64,000 nt of DNA from Magnaporthiopsis rhizophila (lineage: Eukaryota > Ascomycota > Sordariomycetes > Magnaporthales > Magnaporthaceae): positions 131,516 through 195,515 of the forward strand of contig PYSS01000028.1 in NCBI GenBank assembly GCA_003049465.1, in the 5' to 3' direction. The notes under the pieces were generated by a model. It saw only the letters and a program-made list of their open reading frames with translations. It did no database searches and had not been told where the DNA came from. Positions 11,172 through 21,674 of this stretch are shown in pieces. Within the stretch, counting starts at the first letter, position 1. Every line of letters starts with the position of its first letter. The position numbers were made by a program, and so were the translations under genes.

Positions 11172-12489
11172 TCAAACAATCTTGACTACCAGGGCTCCCA
11201 GTCCGCCTTTGCCAGAGTAAACCTTGGAGAACTCGGACCGCATGACCGTGAGGTCGCCAAAGCTCACAACCGTCTTGACGGCCTTGATCTTGCCGCGCGC
11301 AACGAGCTCGACGCACTCCTCACAGTCCTCCCGGCATGCGGGGTTTCCGGAAACGAAAAGCCGCTGGATGTTGGTGCCCCTCGTCTTCCAATCGTACCAC
11401 CACTGGACAATGGTCAGGATGACGGTGACGGCAAGCGGCATCTTTCCGAGGGTGCCACGCATCACGTCCGGGGGCGGGATGCTCGCGATGGACACGACGA
11501 CGCCGGTCTTGGGCTTCAGGAGCGGGAACGTGCCCTCCAGGCCCCACTGCGTGTTGTACACGAAATCGACGGTGCCCCTCCCGACCTCCTTGGCGACGTC
11601 CTGCGTCTTATAGTCGATCAGCTGGTCGACGATTCCCGGTCCCAGGTGGCGCTCCACGACGGGCAGCTTGGGCGTCGAGACGGTGCTGATGACCTTGGAG
11701 GCGCCGAAGACGTTCTTGGCCATCTGCACGCCGATGCCGCCCGTCGCCGACAGGGCTCCGGGCACGAAGACGGTCTTGCCCTCGAGGGGCGGCGGCGCCC
11801 CGGGTCCGACCGGCAGCCTCATGAGCTCGACGACGCCCCGCTTGAAGCACTGGTAGGCCGTGACGGTGGAGCCCGTCAGGCAGGCGGCGTCCTCGAAGCT
11901 GACGTTGCGCGGCTTCCGCACCAGCAGGCTCTCGGGCGCGACCGTGTACTCGGCGATCCAGCCGTCGTACACGTTCGGGAAGACGGGCTTCGTGAAGCGG
12001 CCGCCCATGACCTCGTCGCCCACTTTGAGAGACTTGACGCCGCTGCCGACGGCCACGACGACGCCGCTGCCCTCCATTCCGAGGACCCAGGGGAACCTGA
12101 GCAGGAGGGGGGAAGAAGTTTGGATCAGTTAGTCGAGAGCGAGGAGGGTAGAGGTGTCTTGTGTGTGTGCGATGACGACTGACTTTGTAGGCATCAGGTA
12201 GCGAAAGGCGCCAGCGGCGGCCTGGGTCTCACCGGCCGTTGATGCTGCCGCATGGACGCGGACCAGACAGTCCTCTGGCCTGACTATTTTTGGGACGGGG
12301 AGCGTTTGGATCTCGTACTGTGATGGGTGATGGGTGATGGGTGAGCATATTGTTAGCATTCATCACACAGTTAGTGAGATAGAAAAAGAAGGAAACATCT
12401 TAGAAAAGAAGACTTACCTCGTCGGGCTTGCAGTGTTTGGAAGTCGCGAGCGCCCTCATTGTCGAGGGAATTTCTGGGGACGTTGACAT
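11172..12489 (-). CDS. medium-chain dehydrogenase/reductase (quinone oxidoreductase-like)
   Basis: NAD(P)H-dependent oxidoreductase of the MDR superfamily; substrate unknown. Three exons in reading order: 12489-12418, 12317-12184, 12096-11172, giving 376 aa. The joins read CKPDE|YEIQTL (phase 0) and PTK|FPWVLG (phase 2). The GroES-like N-terminal domain includes LVRVHAAASTAGETQAAAG and FPWVLGMEGSGVVVAVGSG. The Rossmann region is LEGKTVFVPGALSATGGIGV (glycine motif about residues 182-190). No Cys/His zinc ligands are seen at the usual catalytic position, so it is likely a zinc-independent reductase of the quinone reductase / enoyl reductase type. The hydrophobic stretch LAVTVILTIVQWWYDW is unusual but fits a buried helix. 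It is convergent with polymerase kappa, whose stop lies 137 bp away. Confidence 0.85.
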
Positions 12490-13159
12490 GGTTTCAATGT
12501 CACAGATGCTGTCTGTTTTTGTCGTTTTGAAGTGTGGACTCTATCGGCCTGGACCTTCGCTTGATACATAAAAGGACGCGTGTGGAATGGAAGTGACTGA
12601 AAACGAGAGAACATCGGGGATCGGATCTGATTTATAGCTTGCTCGCACCAAAATAAAACGCCGGTGTGGCGCTCCGAATGTTCGGCGGTTCGGCGCCGAC
12701 TCTTGGCAGCGCCCGCCGCCGAATGTGGGGCCAGTTCGACAGCCCTCCGTCACTCCCTCCCAGTTTTGAATAGCAACAACAGTTTCCGGTCAGGCGATAT
12801 CGAATCATATAATAACAACCTAACCCCGCCCTACAGCAGACGACGGCGCATTGCCTCAACAGCCAACCTCAACCTCCTAGCACCCGATTGCCTGCCCGTC
12901 CGTCCATCTCAGGCACTCGCAGCAGCATCTCCCTCGACCCGCCGCTGACCATCTCGCTCTCCCGGCCGCGCGAGCCTGATGCTGAACTCAAACGTGAGCT
13001 GGCCCGCCGGCACCGACCAGCTATTCCCTTGGCCGGCGACGAGCTGGAAGAATGCTACACAGACGGCGCGCAGCCGCGTCATGGCCAGAACCAGGTGCGT
13101 GAATCTAGAGCCCCCCCGCGGGACAGGAATCCAAATTAGCGTTGGATTCTTACTTGCAA

Positions 13160-13207
<48 letters not shown>

Positions 13208-13232
13208 NNNNNNNNNNNNNNNNNNNNNNNNN

Positions 13233-13298
<66 letters not shown>

Positions 13299-13354
13299 CT
13301 ACCAATGAAAAAGTCAAGATGGCACCTAGCCATAGAAAAAGAGAGAAAAGACAC
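12490..13354. other. MDR promoter region with CT microsatellite
   Basis: About 865 bp. It holds the upstream region of the MDR gene, an open stretch on the plus strand (about 12816-13094) with no ATG ending at a GTGCGT donor-like site, and a CT tract interrupted by an N gap. I do not call a gene here. Confidence 0.5.
13162..13294. repeat. CT dinucleotide microsatellite with assembly gap
   Basis: Pure CT repeat flanking 25 N at 13208-13232, so the true length is unknown. It reads as Ser-Leu or Arg-Glu repeats in translation, none of which I consider coding. Confidence 0.97.
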
Positions 13355-13986
13355 CTACGCAAGTCCAAGGCACAAGGCGAGCCCGCCGCGCAAAAGAGCC
13401 TCCAGCACCGGGGCAACCTCCTTGCACCTCGGCCGCTTGCTGCGCGAGTCGCAGTCGCTGCCGAACGCGCCGTTCCACGCCTGGAGCGTGTAGACAGAGA
13501 GGAAGAAGACGAGCACCACGTCGGCCGCGAGGTTGGCGCTCAGCCACAGCGGCCTGCTGTGCCTATGCAGCCGAAACAGGTTGAGGCCCGAGATGACGGC
13601 GGCAAAGAGAGACTTTTTTTTTTTTTTTTTTTTTTTAGTACGTAGAATTTTTGACGTCAGCCACCCGTCCATCCCATACACACAGCGCTCGGCCCCCCCG
13701 GGCGGCTTACCAAAAATATGTCGTTTATGCCACACTCGCGAACCCCCCAGTACGTGGGCCTGTCGCGAGCGTCTTGCGCGTCGTAGACGGCAAAGAAGGC
13801 GATCAGCAGGCCGGGGGAGAGGAGAGACAGGAGCAGCGACAGCCACGGCAGGGCGACCATATCCCGGGGCAGCGGCGCCGGGGCAGCGGGCTCGGCCGTC
13901 AGCTCGCCACCTGCCGCGTCCTGCTCGGCGCTCGCCAGCAGAGGCGTGGTCTCGGAGGCCGTTGCGGCGGCCTGGCTGGTAGACAT
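13355..13986 (-). CDS. small predicted multi-pass membrane protein, unknown function
   Basis: Two exons in reading order, 13986-13711 and 13612-13355, 177 aa, joined in phase 0 (NDIFL|SLFAAV). The N-terminal 45 residues are Ala/Glu-rich and contain SETTPLLAS, resembling an acidic dileucine vacuolar or endosomal sorting signal. Hydrophobic segments follow: one around MVALPWLSLLLSLLSPGLLI, one around SANLAADVVLVFFLSVYTLQ, and a weaker one at the C-terminus (LEALLRGGLALCLGLA). A conserved-looking motif TYWGVRECGIND lies between. The intron is odd: its acceptor AG directly follows a 23-nt A run (sense strand) instead of a pyrimidine tract. The start ATG itself is preceded by an A run in the leader. 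I do not recognise the family. Confidence 0.65.
13614..13636. repeat. poly-T homopolymer (A run at an intron acceptor)
   Basis: T run of 23 on the plus strand. On the minus strand it is an A run ending at the acceptor AG of the membrane-protein intron. Confidence 0.9.
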
Positions 13987-14409
13987 TGCGTTTTTTTTTT
14001 CTGAACAAGGCTGCGTCGCAGGGTGCAAGCCGAATAGACAGTCTTGAGTTAGGTAGTCGCCGAGAGACGTACGGTTTGAACGCCAAACAAAGAACAACGT
14101 GACATACGCAAACCCAGGTCGCCGGTTATGGTATTATGAGTCCTGTAGAGCGCTTTGATAGTGCCAGCTGCAACACACAAAGATGGGAAAGAAAAGAACA
14201 GTGTATTCTATTGCCATCAAATGATCAAAAGAGAGGGGTAAATAGACAGGGGAGCCATCGCCCTACAAGGCTAGGCTGTCAGCAAGCTTGCTGCACCCTG
14301 CAAAATGGGAGAAGGATTATGTGGCTGAGCTGGGCGAAATTGCACGGATCCATCATCCTTTGCTGCACACTAGGAAAAGGGATGCCAGAGGGGCAAGGGC
14401 CGTCCTTCC

Positions 14410-16155
14410 CTATTGGCCCTGTGCAATGGAGCCAAGAACATCTTCGACCACGGCCATATCCTTGTCGACATCGACCTTCCAGCTGCTCACGGCGAGGCGC
14501 GTGCACGTCATACCCCTCCACACGGTGGGGGACACGTACATCTTTCTGGTCGCGTTGATCCTGTTCACCAACTGCTTGTTGATCGTCTCGTCCTTGGCCT
14601 TGAACAGCACGACGATGTGGGTCGTCTCGGCCAGGTCGATGCCGTCGTCGGGCAGCAACTCGTAGTGGGGTGATGCGCGCACGTAGGCGGCAACCCTGCG
14701 TGCCATCCTGACCATGCGCGCCAGCATCTCCTCGAGGCCTCCTCTGCCCTCGCTGACTAGGACGGCATAGACGGGCAAGGCGCGGAACCGGCGCGAGTTC
14801 TCCATGCCGATGTTCAGGGGGCTCTGGATCGGGGCGCTGCCCGAGCCCGAGGGCGCCAGGTAGGCCGCATTGGTGTTTTTGAAAACTTGCGACTGCACGG
14901 TGGCGTTGCGGGCGAAGAAAAAGCCGTTGTCGTACGGCTTTGAGTTTTAGAGGAGAAAGACAAAAGTGGCAAAGCATTATTAGCCTGGGTGTCTTCGAGC
15001 TCTAATTAAGAGACCGAGAGGGAGAGATCTCAACCTACCACGTTCAAAATCTTGTGGCCATCACCGGTGATGCTGTCGGCCAGATCAAGCCCCGAGACGG
15101 CATCGTGGATACAGGCAAACTCGCTAGTCCTCGGAAGAGCTCTCGCGAATATACCAAAAGCTAGACGAGAACATCCATCATGCTTAGTTGAGCACATTGT
15201 TCCAAGGGAATGTGGGAAGAAAGGTGGCTACGTAGAAACAAATGGGACAAATCTTACCGCCATCCACGTGGATCCAGGCCTTGTACCGATCCGCTATGGC
15301 TCTGAGCTGCTCCATGTCTTGCCGGCCAACCACGGCGAACCTGCCCGTGTTCACTTCGCCGGCACTGATGGAGATGATGGTGGCGACGCCCTCTCTAGCG
15401 GCTTCTCTCTCGACGGCCGCCATGTCCAGCCGGTAGGGCTCCTTGGCACTTAGTGGTAGCTCCTTGACCGAATCCCGGCCCAGTCCAACGATGGAAGCGG
15501 CCTTGGATAGTGAGCTGTGGCCGGCACAGGTTAGCACCTGGATGTGGCTTATGCCGGCTTTCGCGCACGCGCGCAAGAGGCCGAGCTGGCCGACCGCATC
15601 GGGGCTCCAGTCTTCCCCGGCACCAGGCAGACCGGCTGCTGCCAGACGCCAGGCGATGACAGCCTCCCTGCCGCAAGCCAAGCCGAGTATGTTGCTAGCA
15701 GTGGCGCCGGTGCTAAAGGTGCGGCCGGGCCAGGCCTTGGGGTCCAGACGGAGCAACGACGCCAGCATGGCCAGGGCCGCGTCTTCAACGTCGGTACATA
15801 CGGTCTGGGCGGGCAGATGGACGTGGACGTTCTGGTCCATGGCCGTGACCATGTTGTCGGCCGCCTCGGCCACGGGCAGCGTGGACCCCGTGACGAAGCC
15901 GTAGTAGCGCCCGCTCAGGTTCTGGCCGGTCAGGGCTGGCAGCAGCTCGCCGTGGAGATGCTCAATCGCGGCCTCAGCCCCCATTCCGGCCAGGTACGAT
16001 GGCGACCCGGGTCGAGGCAGTGCCAGTGCGGCGGCCTCGAGGGCACGGGGCGTAGGGAGAGTGCAGTCTCCATCCCAGCTATCGACGGCGTCGCGTAGGC
16101 GGGCATATGCCGCGCGCAAGAACTCGCCGCCGGCTGGGTCGTTCGTTCCCGGCAT
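14410..16155 (-). CDS. PLP-dependent group II amino-acid decarboxylase
   Basis: Predicted pyridoxal-phosphate decarboxylase of the aromatic-L-amino-acid / glutamate decarboxylase superfamily; substrate not assigned. Three exons in reading order: 16155-15258, 15160-15039, 14937-14410, giving 515 aa. Joins: IHVDG|AFGIF (phase 1) and KILNV|PYDNG (phase 0). Visible signatures are YYGFVTGSTLPVAEAADNM, FSTGATASNILGLACGREA (PLP phosphate region), TCAGHSSLSKAASIVGLG (the His that stacks on PLP), WIHVDGAFG (Asp near 298 pairing with the pyridine N), and DGHKILNVPYDNGFFF with Schiff-base lysine K336. The C-terminal small domain ends KVDVDKDMAVVEDVLGSIAQ. Length is normal. It may act on bulky hydrophobic or acidic amino acids. 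No cluster partners lie beside it. Confidence 0.9.
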
Positions 16156-18426
16156 TGTTGCTTTTTTGCTCCTCTTTTTTTTTGCCTCTTTTCTTTTGTT
16201 CTTTTTCCGTCTGTGTTGTTGTCTCGGTTCCTCTCAAGGTTGGAACGGTGTTCGGTATGTGGTGCGTGTGTCCGAACGCAACAAAGTCTGATGTTGGTCA
16301 ATGTACGGCAACTAGCCTTGCAGCAATTATGTATCATCTCCCTCCCTTATGCAGCAAGCCCCGCTGGTCAGCCACCCAGGCAGGTTATGTTCAGCCCTCC
16401 CCACATACGGTCTGTGAACCCAATGGAAAACGGGGAGGCAGAACATATACGGAAACGGGCATCGGGACTTGAGGCCGCCACGTCGACATCGACATCAGAG
16501 GCACGAACAGAACCCACAGCCCGGAGCATGCAGCATCCGGGCGGCCCCGCATGAATGGGCCGGACCAGACCAGCCCTTGAGCCCGAGAACGAGATAGACT
16601 CGTGTGCGGTATTTGGATGAAGTGGCTAGACCGCGACGACAAGCCCGTCTCTATCACCTCGAACGTAGGTAAGTGGCCTTGCGGGGAGGAGGCATCGGAT
16701 CGGTGGTGCTGGATGGTGCCTGAGCATGTGTCCCAGGTCGCCCCCATGTGCGTTCCCCTGCCTGGCAAGTAAGCCTTTGGCGCGTGCTGGATTGGGAAAT
16801 CAAGGTCAGCAGGCTGCAGGTCACAAACATTAGACGACCATGGGCAAACAAGACCAAAGAAGGCCGAGACCTGGCCTTGCGGTGCCGGACAAAGTCGCCA
16901 TGGACGGACAGCTGGGCCTGTTCTTCTGCTCCAGTCCGCTCCAGCGCTTCAATGCAAGTCATCCGTCGGCCAACAGCGCCTGATCGACGGACGAGGGATG
17001 GCGACCGAGATCGGGTTCGTGGGGCTACCAGGCAAGACTAAGCGCATGGGGCATCCCGGTGAAGGGCTACCTCTAAGCCAATCAGGAGCTTAGTGCCCAG
17101 ACAAGCCTTTTGCTGGTCTGGGTCTCAGGTGGGATGCCCTGTCCAGCGCACTGCAGGTGAGTTCCACGAGGTCCTTCGAATCATGCAAGCAGCCGGACGT
17201 TGAGAAGCGTGAGCGGGGTGGCCAGCATTGAGCAGTTCGTAAACCAGAGACAGAAAACGGTGGGTGTACGAGGTCAATTCGAAGGAACCCGTCCAGCACA
17301 TAGGTAATCTCCCACCACGATCTGACGGACATTCTGCCGGGCCCTAGATAGGCGGGGCTCTAGGGCTACCCACCCTCTGTCAAACTATTGCTAATGCGTC
17401 GGTTTGGTGCTTTGGCCGCCCCCCTCGTTCACTTCTTCTGTGTAAGTAGGTACTCAGGCAGGAGATATCGGCTCTTCATCTGTTCTGCTTCTCCAGCGGA
17501 TGGCGCACTCCGCACTTGTCCGATTCATGGGAAGGACCACAGAAGAGGAGGATTTGTGTCTTGCCAGCCACGCGCTGAAGTCGTTGCATCCATGGTTTTG
17601 AGCACATATTCCATCCAGTTACCATCCCTTGGCTGGTTGAGCCTTTGCCCAGTCCAAACCGGAGCGATTGCGCTGCTGGCTGCCGTTCCCGAGGGCCAGA
17701 CTGTCGGGTTCATACAGCTCAGCCGTTTGGCCCGCGGCTGTGGTCCCCCATGAGGCTTTCTATAAATACTCTGGCCCTTTTCCACAGTCAAGGGGCAGAT
17801 CGAGGTGTTCTTGATCGGCGTGCGGAAGGGCATCAGAAGCAAGAGAAGCAGGGTAACAAAATCGGGGCTCGCAGAAGTTGAGCCTATGCTTTGAAAGGAA
17901 ATGGTGAATCACGGGCCTCAATCCTGGGACTGCGTCTAGAACGGCATAATAATTCACAAATATCTTTATTTCACCAAATCTCACAGAACAGTGGGGCGGT
18001 GTTGCTCGGTTCGGCTATTTTATGCTTACGGGTGGGTTCGCGTTCTGACCAGACTCTGCTCGCCGAAATCAATAATTGCATAGGTAATTGCCCAGCCAGG
18101 GGTTGGGTTGGGCGACCGCCGACTCCGTGGCTCCTGCCCCACACCCGCACCGCCCGCATAGTGTGCTGGAGCCGGACCCCAGAGGCAGTTGACGGTGCAC
18201 AAATTACTGGACCTATGGTCACCAAGAAACTGCCGTCCATGTTAGGGGTCGGGAAGTGCTCGCACCCGCCGCCCAATGTGACACTGAGCCGGTGCCCCTG
18301 TTTGTCACACGCGGTTGCGATTCCTATTTCGCTGTAGACTCGCGCAGTCGAGTCCGTTGATCGTCGCAAACCCCGACAGCTGCCCGACTAAAGCCCCGGA
18401 TTGCCGCGACGACGACATCGCCCATC
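16156..18426. other. long divergent intergenic region
   Basis: About 2.3 kb between the divergent decarboxylase and ArfGAP genes. A pyrimidine-rich stretch (16160-16210) lies just upstream of the decarboxylase start. Open frames are short and show no domain or splice support. I see no RNA gene. Confidence 0.6.
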
Positions 18427-20858
18427 ATGGCCAGCAGCAAACGCGCCGCCGCGCGAAACGAAAAGATCCTGCAGGACCTGGTCCAGGGCCAGACGTGCGC
18501 TGACTGTCAAGCGCGGAACCCAGGTAAGCAGCCCTTGATGCTATCTTTCCTTCCTGGCTTGGTGCCGCCCTCGCCCTCCTCGCCGCCCAAGCCCGCCGCT
18601 CGCCATTGAGTCGGCTCTTCCCACGTTTTCCTTCACTGTGACTCTGGATTTGGTCCGTAGACTGACAGCCAAGGCAGCATGGGCAAGCTGGAGTGTAAGC
18701 CTCGACCCCTCCCTTGCTCATAATCGTGATAGATGCTCGCCTCGAAGCAGCGAACGCCTCGATCCCTCGCGACTCCTCCATCCCCAAAGAACGCCACAAT
18801 GTAGGCTGACACTTGCCCAATGCGCGCAGCTCGGCGTATTTCTCTGCATGCGATGTGCTGCAATACATCGCAAGCTGGGGACGCACATCTCCAAAGTCAA
18901 ATCCCTAAGTATGGACAGCTGGTCCAACGAACAGGTTGATGTGAGCACGCCGCTTCTTCTCCTTCAATCCGTCGCCCTCAGAGGCGGCGTTTCGTAGAGC
19001 ACGCGTCCTGACTCGGCGGGTCTTGTGTGCTACGTGATAGAACATGCGCAAGGTTGGCAACGCCACGTCCAACAAGATATACAACCCCCAAAACAAGAAG
19101 CCGCCGGTCCCGGTCGACGCCGACGAGGTGGACTCGGCCATGGAGCGCTTCATTCGGCAAAAGTACATGAATAACTCCGTCTCGGGTGCGAGGCGGCACA
19201 ACACGGGCAGCACCGAATCCGACGAAACCCCTCCGCCGCTGCCACCCAAAACCCCCAGCCGCTTCGGCTTCCGGTCCGCGTCTTCGATATTCCCCCTGTC
19301 CTCCAAGGCGAAGAAGGAAGTCTCGTCCTCTTCGGGGCGCCGGCCGACGTCGTCCCGCGACAACCAGGATCGCAATGATCCAGACTCCCCGCGCAACAAA
19401 GCCTCCAAGGTCTTTGGCGCCTCGGTGCAGTACGAGAGCGCCGACGAAACCGAAGTAAAACTGGCCAGGCTCCGCGACATGGGCTTCCTCGACGACCAGC
19501 GAAATTCCATGGTGCTGCGGGGGATGGGTGGTAACATTGAAAAGACGGTCGAAGCCCTCGTCCGGCTCGGTGAAGGGGACGGGCGTCCAGTCAGGCTGGC
19601 GACGTCGCCGAGAGAGCCTGTTGCCCCGATCCAGCGGTCCGCCACGCCAACATCAACGCTCAGTGTCCCCCAACACGGGAGGGCGCAGTCGCCGGCGTCG
19701 CCGTCCCGGTCCAACAACCCGTTTGATATGCTGGATATGGCACCTGCGCGGCCGCAGTCATCCCAGTCGACAGGCACCCTCCAGACTAAAAACCCGTACA
19801 ACAGCCAAACGAACCCCTTCTCAATACCGCCGCAGCAAGGTCTCACGCTCGACCAAGCCCTGCAAAACATGTCGCTCTCGCCGTCGCAACCTCTCTTCCC
19901 GCACCATACAGGCGGGTTACCAGGAGCCACACCGGGCCAGTTGCAGATGGGCATGCAGCAGCAGCAGCATCTGCAGCAACAACAACAGCAGCCTTTTTAT
20001 ACGGCATATCCACAGCAAATGGTGTCGCCGCACCCCTCAACCATGGCTCAAAACATGATGTTTACCGGTAACCAGGCGTTCTCGTCTCCTCCGGTTCAGC
20101 AGCCGATGCCGACGGCCAACAATCCCTTCTTTGCAAATGCTCCCGTCCCACAGCAGCCGACGCCGCAGGTGCCCCTGACAGTGAACACAGCAACATCATC
20201 ACTCGCGCAGTATGGCGGCAACCCTTTCTTCGCGAAATCCCCGACCCGCGTGCAGTCCCCCTCGATGCTGGCCCAGATACCAGAGCAAGGACAGCAGCAG
20301 GATTTTTATGCCAGCCCTGCACCTCTGCAGCAGCCATGGTCCGCTCCGGTTTCGGCTTTGCCGTACGGCACCCCGCTCAGTGCTACACCGCAAAACAATC
20401 CCTTCTATGCTCCGGCGCAGCCCTTGGTGCAGCCGCAAGCACCGCCACGGGCGGACACGGCTTCAATCATGGCACTGTTCAACACCCCGCAGTCATCGAC
20501 GAACCCGTTCCAGCCTCAGCTGGCGGGCCAATCACCATCCCCAGCATCCACGCCTAACCCTCTACTCCAAGGACAGCTGGCAGCACCACAGCAGCACCAG
20601 CAGCATCAGCAAGCCCAGCTCCAAACTCAAAACCTGGCCGCGCATTCAGCAGCCGGGATCCTGGCGAGTCCATTGGCTTCGGGAAACAAGAATCCCTTTT
20701 TGAGTCTTGGCGGCGGCGGGACGGTGGACGCCACAGCCGGGACCGGCTTTGGTGGCGCGAGAAGTCGAGACAGTGTGCTGGCACAAGGCCTGGAATGGAG
20801 CAATGGGCGGCATAGTCCCGATGCCTTTGCCAGCCTCAGTGCCAGGGACGTGCGGTGA
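18427..20858 (+). CDS. ArfGAP-UBA protein with NPF repeats (Gts1/Ucp3-like)
   Basis: GTPase-activating protein for Arf-family GTPases, probably at endocytic or Golgi membranes. Four exons: 18427-18523, 18678-18694, 18830-18940, 19041-20858, giving 680 aa. Exon 2 is only 17 nt (AWASWS) and completes the ArfGAP zinc finger. A tandem acceptor 9 nt upstream would add three residues. Zinc ligands: C24/C27 and C44/C47; arginine finger R52 in CAAIHRKLG. DSWSNEQVDNMRKVGN closes the core. A UBA-type domain follows at about residues 211-250 (LARLRDMGFLDDQ ... GNIEKTVEALVRL). The C-terminal 400 residues are Pro/Gln-rich with at least seven NPF motifs (SNNPFD, QTNPFS, ANNPFF, GGNPFF, QNNPFY, STNPFQ, NKNPFL), which bind EH domains of Eps15/Pan1-type proteins. 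Domain order matches S. cerevisiae Gts1 and S. pombe Ucp3. Confidence 0.92.
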
Positions 20859-21674
20859 GGGGACTGGTCGGATTGGTGGGCCAGCTGTAAAAATAAAACT
20901 GTGTCACGCGGCCTTGTCGAAGGGGCTAGCGAGGTCGGCCGGCTGCAAGTTCCGAAGGCAGCGGCCAGATGCTTCTAGTTTTGCTGCTGCCAGTAAGAAT
21001 TGGGACCATGTAAAAAGAGGGCTGTTGTACATACCCTGTCGAGGGCCGGCTAGGGCCGGCTAGGGCTCTGTTGTTTGTTGCACACCCAACTTATAGGGGC
21101 TCATTCTCAAGGGATTAGGGAAAGAGCGCCAACCTTGGGGCAGCTTTATCACCCACGTACCTAGTAGGTACCTACGTAGACATCACACTAATTGATTAAT
21201 ACGCGCATTCTAGGTACCTGGTATCCATCACAGTACGATGGATGGATGGCGGGGTCTACTCAGGTTACATCTGCTCGATTGGGCCACCCGTCTAGACCGA
21301 GCCAGCAAACCACGTAGCTGAGCGCTCATGCAGCAGCAGCGGCTGAAACGGCGGATGGGAGAGGTGGCTCTGGGGTTGGTTAAGGTACGTTCCTGGTAGG
21401 TAGGCAGTATGAGGGGCTGGATGTGCGGCGCCCTGGCTGCTTGGCACAACAGGCAGGTGGCTCCTAGCCTTACCTCCAAGGCCGATGAGGCACCTCAACG
21501 TGGGCACATGAAGGTATCCATTTCTTGCATCTTTGCCGGAGAGGATTGATTTCATTTCTCTTGAGACGCGAATCCCTTCAAAAAGTGTCGGCGCAATCTT
21601 GCCAAGCAGGAGCAAAAGGAGAGAAAATCCGCGCCCAGGCAAGCAAGAATAGCAGCAAAGGTCAAAAAAAAAAA
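20859..21674. other. spacer between ArfGAP and calpain genes
   Basis: About 815 bp. It contains a GGTACC-centred palindromic element (21154-21180) and an A-rich leader (A run at 21664-21675) just before the calpain ATG. No gene seen. Confidence 0.6.
21154..21180. repeat. palindromic GTAGGTACCTAC element
   Basis: Nested inverted-repeat run of CTAC/GTAG units, similar to elements at 35491-35542 and 36033-36053. Such units are common in Sordariomycete intergenic DNA; origin unknown. Confidence 0.6.

Noticed and set aside
12816..13094. Open stretch on the plus strand ending at a GTGCGT donor-like site before the CT tract
   Set aside because: No in-frame ATG, no supported upstream exon and no downstream exon past the CT repeat. 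The amino-acid text looks plausible, but I cannot build a gene.
13142..13645. Open frames through the CT repeat
   Set aside because: Ser-Leu or Arg-Glu repeat translation of a microsatellite, partly antisense to the membrane-protein gene.
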